Positions 36,038 to 48,966 of a DNA stretch of 64,000 bases are shown piece by piece. The notes under the pieces were generated by a model. That model saw nothing but the letters and a program-made list of their open reading frames with translations, was not told where the DNA came from and did not search any database. Position 1 is the stretch's first letter; each line of letters begins with the position of its first letter. The DNA is from Lepidurus packardi (lineage: Eukaryota; Arthropoda; Branchiopoda; Notostraca; Triopsidae). A program made the translations under genes and the position numbers. The stretch lies in assembly GCA_023053545.1 (NCBI GenBank), contig JAKZAN010000004.1, positions 3,844,001-3,908,000 of the forward strand, read 5' to 3'.

Positions 36038-36996
36038 GCTGGTCTAGCTTTTCATTGATATTGTTCCGTACTCATTAGTGATAGTATCTTACTATGATAG
36101 AAACCTTCTGGATAGAATGTGTCACCTTGTCAACGATAAAACAAGTACAGTACTGTGATCTTCAAAATCCTGACGTAGATTGTACCCTTGAGGAAAACTG
36201 TAGATTTTCACCAATAAATCAGAATTTTCTCATTCACTTTTTGGCAAAGTTTTCCTGACCGTTACACTTCAGAGAATATCTGTTACTAAGATAATTCCCA
36301 CGTGTGAAAATATAACGGCTCACATATTGATTTTATGTTCAAAAGTTTCGACAGGATTGTAACGGTCTAGAATCCAAGACGGCTACATACTTCTATCAAA
36401 GAGTGCAAATTTTTGTCACGGCAAAAGGTATTGTAATAGGTAATAAAATACAAGTAGCTATATTTCTGAGCCTTTAATGATTGGCTTTGGCCGTGTCTTA
36501 AAAATTATTTTCTTCTTTATTACCGCTTTAACGCGATAATCCTTTGTTGCGCCGACACATAGAGACTCATCCGTTGATTTGTCAAGCAATATAAGCGGTT
36601 TTTCAAGTTTCTGCTCCTTCCCGTGTAAAATATGGTGGCCTATGATGAGGATAGGCGTATTCTGAAAGGTTGTACACAATGATCAAACCGAGCCCATACA
36701 AATAATATTACGTTTATATACTTCGTGAGTGAAATGTAAGTCTCCAACAAATTGACTGTCTTTTGGTGAATCTCTGTGGGATTCAAGATCTCCTTGAAGT
36801 TCGATAAGAAAATATTCTTGTATGCAATTGTTCTCAGCACCACTGTGAAAATATAAGCATTCTTTTATTTTTAAAATACTAAGGTGGAAAGCGAAAAGAA
36901 TATTACGTGTTAATGGCAATACGCATTTTTAAATGAAATACACTATAAATTAAAAGTTCCTAACTAATTAAAAAATAAAGTCGGTACGATACTATA

Positions 36997-37025
36997 AGCT
37001 GTCCCAGTCATAGACTGGCACAGCT
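36997..37025. repeat. short hairpin, 13-bp arms, 3-nt loop
   Basis: Left arm agctgtcccagtc (36997-37009), loop ata, right arm gactggcacagct (37013-37025), with 12 of 13 pairs. Too short for a typical microRNA precursor; it could be a transposon remnant. Confidence 0.6.
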
Positions 37026-37169
37026 AAAAATACACACTAAATTGGAAGTGTTCAAGGCGGGAAGACAGGCACTTCACACTCCTAAAACGGTACCTTGAAC
37101 GTTACATAGATGGCGTGAAAGATTATAAGCAAAGAAACATCAGAAAATAATCTTAACAATAGGACACTG

Positions 37170-37379
37170 GCTAGCCGGACCCTTTCTTGTTTACATTAAA
37201 AGCAGCAATTCATAGAAGCAGGTTCAGACATGTTAGGGGGTGTCTTGCGATCCGCAGCAAGCCATACCCATACCGCTTTTATGCGTTTTGCTGCTTTTAG
37301 ACTCCTCCTATAACATGCCTGAACCCGCTTTTCTGCGACTTGCTGCTTTTAGATGTAAACAAGAAAGGGTCAGTCTAGC
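37170..37379. mobile_element. MITE-like element with long imperfect terminal inverted repeats
   Basis: The core accctttcttgtttacat (37179-37196) recurs as its exact reverse complement at 37353-37370. Similarity extends outward (gctagccgg versus gctagactg) and inward through taaaagcagcaa and gttcaggcatg-like sequence, so each arm is about 60 bp and almost the whole 210 bp can fold on itself. No clear target duplication was found and it has no coding capacity. It lies about 90 bp upstream of the ALG8 start codon and could affect that promoter. Confidence 0.7.
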
Positions 37380-37469
37380 TTAACGTTGAAACGCTGTTTC
37401 CTTGTCTTCAATGTAGTAATTATCATTTTAGTTTTGAAATATAGAAAACCTAGAAGAAGTGAAACTAAA

Positions 37470-39372
37470 ATGTTTTGGCCAACCTTCTTTGCCTTTTCTT
37501 GTGTCAAAGTTCTTTTTATACCAGCATAGTAAGTTTGTAAGAAGTAACGAGACAAATATATAATTTGATTTGTTCTTGTTTTAGCCGGTCCACTGATTTT
37601 GAGGTACACCGAAACTGGCTAGCCATCACCAGTACCTTGCCTTTGGAAAAATGGTATGTGGAAGAGACTTCGCCATGGACGTTGGATTACCCTCCTCTTT
37701 TTGCCTGGTTCGAGTATTTATTGGCTTCGATAGCAAAGCATGTAGACCCCGCCATGCTAAGCCTTACTAATCTGAACTATGCCTCGGCCAAAACAGTCCT
37801 TTTCCAGAGGCTTTCAGTTATTGCTACGGACGTAGTTTACGCTTTCGGAGTCAAAGAGTAAGCGAATTCACTTAAAACAAGTAAAAAATCACATAGATGC
37901 GTTCTTCACACAGGGTATGTTCAGCTGTCGCCAAAATGCATAATACAAGACTCTGGAATTCTTCAAGAGAAAGCCCTTATATCTTAGCCGTTCTGCTAAT
38001 TTGCAACGTAGGATTGTTTGTAGTCGACCATATTCACTTTCAGTACAACGGATTTTTATCCGGAATTCTCCTACTAGCCATGGGCTGCATTATGCAAGTA
38101 AATTTCAATGAAATGTTTAAAACGTGTTTAAACGATTTCAATAAGGGCAAACATGTACGAGCTGCGTTTTGGTTCGCTTTATTGCTGAATCTAAAGCACA
38201 TTTACCTATACATTGCTCCTGCCTTTTTCGTGTACCTGCTCAGGAACTACTGCTTCGAAGCTAAGAGTTTTTCCTTGAGAAGATTCCTATTACTGGGTTT
38301 GGTCGTAGTGGGCGTTTTCACCGCCTCATTTGGGCCATTCATAATTAGCGGCCAACTTCTCCAGGTATTATATACTTAAAACGGGAATCAACTTTTTGTA
38401 AGCAGCAAGTTGCCAACTCCATGCCTTTTTTCCCGTTTTAATACAGGTACTGAGTAGGCTCTTTCCCTTTAAAAGGGGTCTAAGTCACGCTTATTGGGCA
38501 CCGAACGTCTGGGCTCTTTATAATGGATTGGATAAAGCACTTACTTTAATTGGGAAGCAGCAAGGATGGCTTGATAAGAATGTGACGTCTGCCATGACAG
38601 GTGGTTTAGTGCAAGAATTCCAGCATACAGTGCTGCCCGGTGTCTCTCCTTCGGCCACGTTTCTATTGACTTCTCTTGCAATGCTGGTAAATGAGAGAAA
38701 ACCGAATATGTAATGGCTTTCAAATGTAACTAACAATATTTTATCCAGCCATCCGTAGTATTGCTCTGGCGAAAGCCCAAAAATCCACGAGCGTTTGTAA
38801 AAGCCGTTGTAACTTGCGCATTTGCTTCGTTTCTGTTCGGTTGGCACGTACACGAGAAAGCTGTTTTGCTCATCATTCTACCCATGACGTAAACCATTAG
38901 TTAATTGGGGACCGGAACATAATGCTAATTTTCTTTATTTTTCTACATGGTCAGGATTTTGGCCGTGGATAACGCGAAAGATTGCTCCACATGGATCATT
39001 ACCAGCGTGACAGGCCATGTGTCACTGTTTCCTTTACTCTTCACGCCCTTCGAAATTCCCGTCAAAATTAGTGCGGTTTTGTTATACTCGCTAGCTTCCT
39101 ATTCCTTTCTTTACTTTCTCCACCAAACCAAGAAACCCTGTTCGGGACGCTTGGTTATTCATCCGCTTCTGAAATACTATTTGGCGGGATTAACTGTGCT
39201 GGCCTTGTATGAAGCGGGCGGTTACAATTGCAATCCCTGGCATTCCCAAATGCCCTTCCTGCCATTATTAGTCCTGTCAAGCTATTGTGCTCTTGGTTTG
39301 ACGTACGCATGGTTGCTATTTCTTTGGCAGATGAATGGAACTGATAATCTCAAGTCTCGCAAAATGGAATGA
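37470..39372 (+). CDS. ALG8: ALG8 dolichyl-P-Glc alpha-1,3-glucosyltransferase
   Basis: Complete, six exons: 37470-37528, 37585-37857, 37914-38364, 38447-38686, 38749-38888 and 38955-39372. Phases close to 526 residues, the same length as human ALG8. It adds the second glucose to the dolichol-linked N-glycan precursor in the ER lumen, using Dol-P-Glc. Evidence: the first luminal loop [20 protein letters not shown] (acidic residue typical of GT-C enzymes), [62 protein letters not shown] and [11 protein letters not shown], all in the family order, with about a dozen membrane segments. The 59-nt first exon is supported by the phase fit and by IPAY directly before RSTDFEVH. The product acts before calnexin, also encoded in this window, although the neighbourhood is probably accidental. 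Confidence 0.96.
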
Positions 39373-39821
39373 TAATCAGCTTTAAATTCGAAGAAAATAC
39401 ACGTATTTCACACTAAATGCTTTCCCCCGTTTATCCAGCTTTTATTCAGCTAATTTTTTTGGAAACTCACGTGAAATCGTCAAGGGGATCTTGAACTTTC
39501 ACACAAATTGGACCGGTTGGCGTAACCAAGCATCCGCATTAGAAATTTAACGGCGAAATAAACTGAAGATTGATTTTTTTGCAATAACGAAGAATATTAC
39601 GATATCTTTAACTATAAAAGGGTATTGGGGGGTAGTAAGTGGATATGCGTTAATTCTATCGTACTAACATCCAGATTAAGTAAAAATGATTTTTTTTTTC
39701 TATACTACTTTCCATAAGTGAATTATTTAGAACATGTACATAAATAATAGTTATTAAATATTAATAAAAATATAAATAACTATGTTAGAAAGCGAAAATC
39801 ATTTGTGCCTCGAAGGACAAA
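39373..39821. other. ALG8 3' flank, no gene seen
   Basis: About 450 bp, AT rich, with AATAAA near 39555 as a likely ALG8 polyadenylation signal. Confidence 0.6.
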
Positions 39822-40025
39822 TTACTGTCTCCCCCAAAATATTATTGTCTCGACGATAGGTTTTGATTTTCGACGATTCTCCTCGACTTGAGCCTTCCTA
39901 ACTGTGTCTAACGGTTGGCAATAACACCAACGAAGCTTTTCTGCGCGAATAGCATAGTCCAGATGAAACTGAGATTGGCCATGCGAATAAGTTTCTATCG
40001 CATCTTTCCTTTTCCTAAACGACAT
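39822..40025 (-). CDS. small unidentified ORF, 67 residues
   Basis: A complete single-exon ORF: MSFRKRKDAIETYSHGQSQF, then a helical charged region (RKAQVEENRRKSKPIVETII). Its composition is protein-like: charged and amphipathic, with no low complexity. I do not recognise the family. Its start codon overlaps the start codon of a plus-strand ORF at the palindrome catg (40023-40026), suggesting either head-to-head small genes or that only one is real. Confidence 0.35.
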   Translation of the reverse strand: MSFRKRKDAIETYSHGQSQFHLDYAIRAEKLRWCYCQPLDTVRKAQVEENRRKSKPIVETIIFWGRQ

Positions 40026-40649
40026 GACAACAAGTGACCTTAACTTCCGGTTGGAGACTTTACTGGCTGCTTCTGTGCGAAAAAAAAAGCAGGAAGATCT
40101 GCATAAAGCACGGTCTTCAGACGGAATGGTTGCTCAGAATACGAAAGCCAGGGAAAACGCTGTAGCCGAGTAACCTGAAACCTTAATTTTCTTGTCCCTT
40201 ACTGAGAGGAAAAACGTATGAAATATCGGGCGTCCAAGGAGACCTAAGTTGCTGAAAGTTTGTCGTCTAGCTCAGAAGAATCTATTTCATAAGACTGGTT
40301 TAAAAATCTGCCGATATCTTTAGCAAAAACCTTAGAACCACTTCATTAGAAGTATTTGACGATATTACCCTCGAAAAAGGGGCACAGGATAAACTGGGAC
40401 TGTCTTGCAACGACATAGGAGAAATACCTTTTAGTTGCTCTGGTTGAAGATCGGTTGAGCCTTGGGTATCTGAATCGGAAATGTGACAAGCAGGCGAACA
40501 TCCCAAGACTTCATGATTTTCAGTCTTGGCTCGTTGAGGCGCGAAAACGACGTGAAACGAAAAAACTAAAAGTAACTGTTCCTTATGACCTTGCTTATGA
40601 CACCCAAATTTCAAGATTAAATTTCGCAATGCTTTTGGATTACTGGTGA
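40024..40649 (+). CDS. possible small multi-exon gene, unidentified
   Basis: First open segment 40024-40173 (MTTSDLNFRLETLLAASVRK, charged helical, with donor-like gtaacc near its end). A second open segment follows acceptor-like ctttag near 40321, and a third ends at 40649 (IPRLHDFQSWLVEARKRRET, ending LNFAMLLDYW). All three look like protein, but I could not make every junction phase agree, so exon borders are tentative. No family recognised. This may instead be two fragments or chance ORFs. Confidence 0.3.
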
Positions 40650-40871
40650 ACTCTATTTGCGTTCAGATAATGGTTATTTACAAGCTTGTACCGCGGGGAA
40701 ATTTTTGTACAAGCAAAAAAAACTTTGCCGAGCGACATCACAGTAATGTCACACACAGGCTGAGAATCAGTATAAATTGTATCAGGCAGCTGCGGCTACG
40801 AGACTGCGTTAAAGCATAGAATAGAATTGCATTCGTGTTTTCGATTCAGGAAATAAAAAAAGAAAACAATC

Positions 40872-43850
40872 CTAATTAAGAGCAGCTGAATCACGAGAGT
40901 TCGAAGTTTTTAAAGGGGTATATGAAGCGCCATTGGCGGGTGGAGCGTTATTGTTACGCACAGGCGATGCGGGAACGCAATAGATTTTAGGTCGCAACCT
41001 GGACCGCTTTCTTGGTTTGATGCAACAATAGAGGATACACAACCAAAGACCTGCTATGACGGCACAAATTATGGCTGTGCACACGAACACGGCACGAACG
41101 CCAAGATGAGTCGCTGCTAAGGCTGATATTAAGCTCCCCATTCCACGTCCTAAATTTCAATAGACTTCTATTTATAACATAAAATAAAAATACAAAATCT
41201 TTTACCTATACAAAAATGGCAAATGACAGCTAAAGCCCATGCTGTCGTACCATCGTCTGGTTTGGCGGCTGATTGCACTCCGTGCATGCCGGTTAACCAC
41301 ATCCACGTGCCGGTAAACGCTTCTAAGGCTTCCAAACCCGCAATTACGAAATCCCACTCCAATAAAACATAGCCTGAATGGGACCCATAACCATAAGTAT
41401 AATTTAACCACCCTTTTGTATTGAAAGCTATTTTATTTACCTAGGAAGCGTGCGGCATAAATCAGCAAGCCGAACATGAAAATACATGGATATCCACAGC
41501 GACTGATCAACCAGGGCAGTGTCGGGAATATGATTAGCGACGTTAACGTTGCCACGCTTAAGTATACGCCGAGTGTCATCTTTACTGAAATAATGTCACT
41601 TGCATACCTGACAAATTTTTGGAACACGTACATTAGAACTTCAAGCTCAATATTAACCGAAAGGAAAACGAGAAGCGTATATATTATTTCATTAAAAAAA
41701 AAAAACTACGAGTTACTTACCAATAAAAACAGGTGTGCAGCTCCCCCCAAAGCAAGCCAAACAGCATCATCGCTGCTAATTGCAAACATATAGATTTATC
41801 TCTGAGGAGTTTGCCAATACGATTGCAATGGATCAAGTAAGGTGCCGGGATGGTAATTAGCATGTTGTCAGCTACTTCTTGGAACCTTTGGATGTTGAGG
41901 TCTGGTAGGTCATCAAAGCAATTAGTGGGATCAGGTAAAAGTATAGCGGGTCCGATGGCCAGAAAGAAGACAGCTGACCCAAATAGGCATCCTCCCATAA
42001 GCAAACATGCTTGGAATCCAGCCACGTCAATAACAAAGCCCGCCAAAGGTCCTATTAACGCTAATCCCAAGACGGCGGAAATCCACCAGAAAGGTGGATT
42101 CTGGCTTGGACCACAACAGTAACGCTTATTACGCTTATTTCCTTGATTAGTCTGCACTTCTTCCATTTCCAGCAAGTCATCCTGGTTCACTATTACAGCC
42201 TTTTGTTGTAATGTCTGAATCGTTGTGATCTCTTGGGTGGGAAAGTCATCATATCGGTTTAGAGAATTCCAGGATCGCTGCCGTCTTTTCCAGTGCCAAC
42301 TTCGCGTAGCTGTGGACGTTAGGACACCAAGGAGAAGGAGAGCAGCAACGAGAGCGACTTCGGCTATTGTTCGCAGGATTAAGTACAGCCAGAAGGTTAA
42401 ATGCAAGTTGCCTTCAACGACATGGCAAACTTGACTGGTTTCATTGATGAACTTGACTTGTGCTTCTTGAACTTTACATTGAACCTATATTGATTAAGGA
42501 AAGAAGAAAAAAAAAAGAACGAAATATTCAGCAAAATCCTAAGCAGGAAAGGTTAATCACACAATAGAAAGAAGGCATACATTTTACAGAACCCCAAGCA
42601 GTTGAAGCTTTATAAAAATAATAAAAATAAAATAAAGCAAGTAATAAAATCACAATGAAATTAAAAATTACATTAAAAATATACAACATAGGATAAAGCC
42701 TACGTTGCTATCATCAATAAAAAAAATAAAAAATGCTTTAAAAAATACTACAATTTTTAATGTACAAACGGATTTACTGTCGTGTCTGGTGATGGGACTC
42801 GGCAAGCCATGTTCCCAAACTGTTTCTTCCCTTCTTCAAGGGCCGTCAACGGATAATAGCAGACGTCTTCTCTTTGGATATACTGCTGCAGAGGTGTTCG
42901 TAACGTTAAACCGGGCATTTTAGATGTGAAAACGTAACAGTATCCTTTGCTATTATGTTGGGAACCCGGCTTCCCTTCGGATTTTTTCTCAGGCTCCAGA
43001 CACATATGGGGTAACGCATCGCCATTGACAGGCCCTTCGTCTTCCCATTCATATTCCTCGTTTTCTTGTTGCCCTGTTAGCTGCTGCTCTTGGCGTCTAA
43101 TACGGCGGCGGCGTCGGGCTTCACCCTTAAAATCGCCCGTGCTTTCATAGTCGTAAACCTCCGGGCTTAATTCCTGATCCTCTTCCTCCTGGTCCGAAGC
43201 TGACACAACAGTCGATGTTGTTGTACTTGAAGATGGGCGCAACGGCAAGTCCCCTCGAGAAGGTTGTTTTGCATCTTGATTTGATTCCGTAAATACGCTA
43301 GGCGTACTATTAAGCGGTGTGTGAGTAAAATAATAGACGCCCAATTCGGCGTGCTGTTTGGACGCCTTAAAAGTACAATCAGTCAGCGTAAAATTGACGG
43401 ATTCACTATACGCCTCGCACATGGAACCACAACGTTGGCGAACCAACGCGGAACCGTACGGACCACATATAATTTCGGATAGACCCGTCGAGTGTTCAAT
43501 AATTCGCACTCTGGGTGTTAAGAGCAAAGCACCGCCCATAAAGGCAGCTATTAAAAGAGTCAATCCAAACACGAAACGCTGCCCAGGCACGGTCACAGGC
43601 GCTCCGGCGATGACGATTCCCAGTAAGGACGTGGTAGACGTCACAAAATGGATCGCCCCTATCTCGGATAATGACAGGCCTAGTGACCGTAGATGTACGG
43701 TTACAAAAGGTATAAAGCAAGCCAACCCTTTGAACAAAATATTACGTTACGTTTTAATGCCTTGATTTTTTTAGTCAGTCAAAATGTCTTACCTGCAAAA
43801 GCCAAAAAAGTGGTACAGCGAAGCCAACAAAAGGAAGATTGCCACCCCAT
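40872..43850 (-). CDS. MFSD6: MFSD6-like major facilitator superfamily transporter
   Basis: Complete, six exons: 43793-43850, 42778-43727, 41721-42484, 41441-41607, 41206-41373 and 40872-41149. Phases close to about 794 residues, like human MFSD6 (791). Twelve or so membrane segments are split by long soluble loops. The N-terminal TM runs across intron 1 (TTFLAFAG joined to LACFIPFVTVHLRSLGL), followed by SEIGAIHF and GAPVTVPGQRF. The central loop (exon 2) is acidic, then Arg-rich (RRRRRIRRQEQQ) with several Cys. Later helices include WWISAVLGLALIGPLAG and LTSLIIFPTLPWL. The C-terminal tail is cytosolic, with a Cys/Lys/Arg cluster after the last helix. The MFSD6 substrate is not settled; a macrophage MHC-I receptor role was proposed in mammals. 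The start ATG at 43850 was chosen because it makes exon 1 phase match exon 2. Confidence 0.92.
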
Positions 43851-46800
43851 GATGCCAAAACTTGGGCTTTCGATCGCCCCAAATCAAGCTTTACTGTCTT
43901 AGCTTGTGCTCTTTCACTTTCTGCAAAATATAAAGGCACATAGCTGACATGTTTGGTAACTTTGAGAACCCAAAGTATAGAAAACGGAAAATACTATCTG
44001 TTGCTTTCTTTGACTCCTTTAGAAAAGCCTTTGGAGGAAGTGCAGAGGACCTGAACCACTCTGGACACACTGTTTATGATAGTATAGCGTGAAAAACTGT
44101 CAGAGGCAGAGCGAAAAGACCTGCGTATAAGGTTCGCCATCGATCTACAAGTGCTTCCGTGCCACTAGGGCTGTAAGCCTCCTATGCACGCTATCACGAT
44201 TTTAATTTGCAAATGTAGAAACTTCTAAATAAAAGTTGATGCTTGAGTCGAAAAATATTCTCGTTAGCCTTTCGCTGCGTCACTAAAACGGATCATATAT
44301 TATAACGTTTTGGAATCCTGCATCGTAGTCGTGGGCGTCACACCCGACGTAAGCGAACGATTCCAATTAAGAAAGGAATAAAAGTGGCAATCAACATTTC
44401 AGTTCCAAAATTAATTGACAACAGAGAGAAAAGGGAGAGATAACGCCTTGTTAGTTTAAGGAATAATGGTTGCCAGCGCTCCGAAAACAGATAAACCCCA
44501 AAATGAGGTTGAATGTAGTTTGCTGTCACCTCATGTAACTAACGAACTAGAATTTAAATAAACTGCACGTACGCGAGTTTCCGTTTAAAATAGAAAGATT
44601 AAAACTCGATTTACATTTCCTTCCTATTCCGTTATTAACCACGCCAACATGTCGTATCTTCCCAATTTTGCCGGCTCCTAAGTTAAAACTCATATGTGAT
44701 GTCTACACGCTAACATGCAAATGAGTTCGCACACCGGTGCCAACACGTTCGCCTAGCCTTCTCTTTCTTCGCCTTCGTGTCTCGATCTCATTATGACGTC
44801 AGCTGTCTACCTGAGCACAATTGGGAATCGCTGTTTTTACGTCAATCTCCACAATTGTCGCTATTCAAGTAAACTAGTTCCCAAAATTGGGGACACCAGA
44901 CTCACAAAACAAAAGCCTTCGGTAACACTGCTCAGCCATTCCAACAAAACAGAGCATTTTTACGGTATCTTAATTTTAAGCTACGCTACACACTGTATAA
45001 GGCAAACAAACGTCTGTTTACGTGTAAGGAAGTTGAAGGCGGTTAACCCTACGGGCAACGTACCTATATATATAAATATATCCGTTACGGTCTCTGGTCT
45101 TTCCCTGTTACAATCTAATACCAGAGTCAGCCTGTTTTGTTTGGCGTTTAATTAACATGCACCAAACAGATTCCATACCTACAGCACATTGTCCGCGCCA
45201 GTCCCGTCCTTGAACCAAAATGGCAGTCGGCTTTTTGCGAAGAGGAGGACGGGGCTTCGTTTAGTCGAATTGGCACTAGCTAGATCCCATTAATGCTGCA
45301 CATGTGCACGCATGGGTTAGACCCGTTGATACAGTCCAAAAACACACCACCCAAAACGTGTCACCAATCCACTTTTCTTTGGCCAACAGAAACAATTACT
45401 TTCCCGACTGGAGCTCCCTGTAAGTAAACGACGAGAGCCACACCTGGTCTGCGACTAGCGTACAGTCCGAGCGGTAACGCGAAGCATTTTCTACACCCCA
45501 GGAAGAACAAGCAGTGGATAGATACGCTATACGAATGAGGCCAGAGCTGTATATACACCACATACTAACATGAAGCTTGGTTACACCAGCAGCAAGCATA
45601 AGGTTGAACGTGAGAAGAAAACTAAAACCCCCCACCCCACCAACCCACCAGCCCAGGTGTACGTAACGAACTGAACGAAAAGTTCAGGTATATAAGAAAC
45701 GGAATGGGGCAACGGAGATGCCATGAAATTCGTCCTTGTTGTCCTTGCCTGGAGCTTCTTTTGACTGTCGTAATCCATTACAGATCTGGGATTTTGCAAC
45801 TTGAGTATCAACCCTTATATATCGTATTACTCGGTATCTTTAAAACCTGAAGAGCACTTGGAATATTCTTTAGGCCTTTTCGACCTTCTATTTCCTCCTT
45901 ACCGTATGAGATTGAGCGTTATGGTCATTATTAAATGCTGTTGAATTATGCATGGAACACTCGCATTATTCTAGTTCCCCTCTTTAGCTGGCATTCTGCC
46001 GTTAGCTGTTGCTAGTTTGAAGCACCTGGACGTACAAATGGGATAAACATGCATTTATTGTGCATTACAGGGCAAAGCCATTGTAGAGTAATATTATTAA
46101 TAGCTTATCGCGTGTGCATCGTAGCTTTTCACAATTAATGAAAACTAACATGCTCTACAACTAAAATTAGAACAAAACTTTCCATTGAACTCGCATCCTA
46201 TGTTATCAGAATACTATACATTATAATCGTACTTTCTTCAATGATTCCATTAAGTAAATGGGTATTTGAATGCTTGCGAGTTTCAGTCAATCAGCAAAAT
46301 TCGAACTTCGCTCTTTAGGTGGAAGGCATGAGAAGTAATGTCATTACACGAAACCTATTGGTACGAAAACGAAACAGAAGGAACAGGCAGATGACAGCTA
46401 AATGGAGGAAAACTTACACATCGTACATCCGGATCTCTGCAAAAGAAGTGCTTTATAATTGAGATGGTTTATACCCAGATCTGCTGTATTGTTGAAACGA
46501 ACGGTAACATAAGTTTCATACAAGTATTATACATGCTTCTCTTTAAATGCCAGTTCTCTCAAATGCGTTATTCGGATAGTCAGTAGCTGCACTGTTATAT
46601 TGATTTTAGAAGACCTAGTACTACAAACTAACAACGAAGTCTTTTACGATTAGGATGAGTAGTGATTGCTTCAAAAATTCTAAGTAAAGTCCTTAGGTTT
46701 TATTTTCACTTAACATTGAACGCTTCGCTGGTCAGGTTATTGTCATTAGTATCGTACGTAGTTATACTTTTACTTAAGTCAATCTAATAAAAATTGCATA

Positions 46801-47352
46801 CACTTGCTTTCATAATTACGAAACGTATAGATACGCGTGTCGCACAGCTTCGTATGTAAAAGCTGGTTGGCGTACGGTACTTACTGCAAATGGCATGAGT
46901 GTTATAGTTGAATGTAGCTAATTATAACGTATACGCAAACATTAGTCATAGATATTGAAAAAAATCATGGGTTTTAATAAGAAGAGCACAAGCGACAGGG
47001 AAGGCGTGGCAAAACTAAGACATTAAAAGTGTGTCGAAAGAAGCCAGTCTTTTTGCACTTGCGTTTATTGTTCTAGTTAACCGTCTTATCTGAGTGCTTT
47101 GCCGAGCGCTATGGCGCTCGGCAAAGCCTTCGGATAGGGCTTGTACAGTATCAAGAAGTTCGCATTAAAGTCTATTAATCATAATAACTGTGTCCAGTCC
47201 TCAAAGTAGGTATTGTGTCTCGTGGCAGAAGCTAAAGCGAAGTATTTTTGCCATTCACAGGACATTAACTATCTAGTCATCCCACATTTGATGCGTTTGT
47301 GTTGCTCCATATTAGAGTGTAACTTATGGAAGAGATGAAAGTTGACTTTCAA
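43851..47352. other. 3.5-kb stretch without a supported gene
   Basis: The longest empty region in the window. The left part should hold the MFSD6 promoter and 5' UTR. ORFs at 44338-44529, 44793-45155 and 45361-45811 have no domain, splice or composition support. A C-rich run (ccccccaccccaccaacccacc) lies near 45630-45655 and a perfect 14-bp-stem hairpin at 47096-47127. Confidence 0.55.
47096..47127. repeat. perfect hairpin, 14-bp stem, 4-nt loop
   Basis: Arms gctttgccgagcgc (47096-47109) and gcgctcggcaaagc (47114-47127) are exact reverse complements around tatg. The 12-mer ctttgccgagcg also occurs near 40723-40735, there followed by a different small inverted repeat (gacat/atgtc). GC rich against an AT-rich background; possibly the fused ends of a small DNA transposon. 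Confidence 0.8.
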
Positions 47353-48677
<1,325 letters not shown>

Positions 48678-48966
48678 TTCCTCTTTATACTACGCGGTCT
48701 TTGTTTAGTGCGTTGCGTGAGATTGGAAAAAAAACTTTCTGGTGCCCGAGCCAAAAATTTATAACATTGTTTCAAAAGTTTTTTCCCGCCCCTCCGCTCG
48801 CCATGTAAGATGGCCTGCGCTGATTATATACATAAGATTTTAAGTTGCCAAACTCCGTCGTATTTCCTTAGTTATTTTTTTCAGTACACTAAATCTACAC
48901 TTTTATTCGCCAAATCGTGTGGCGTTTTTATCACACTTAACAAACTAAATGTTTTCCAATGAAGAT

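Larger units (their letters stand above)
36038..37469. other. intergenic between nischarin and ALG8, with MITE and hairpin
   Basis: About 1.4 kb without supported coding. It holds the nischarin 3' UTR, a 13-bp-arm hairpin at 36997-37025, a 210-bp inverted-repeat element at 37170-37379, and the ALG8 promoter. Confidence 0.6.
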
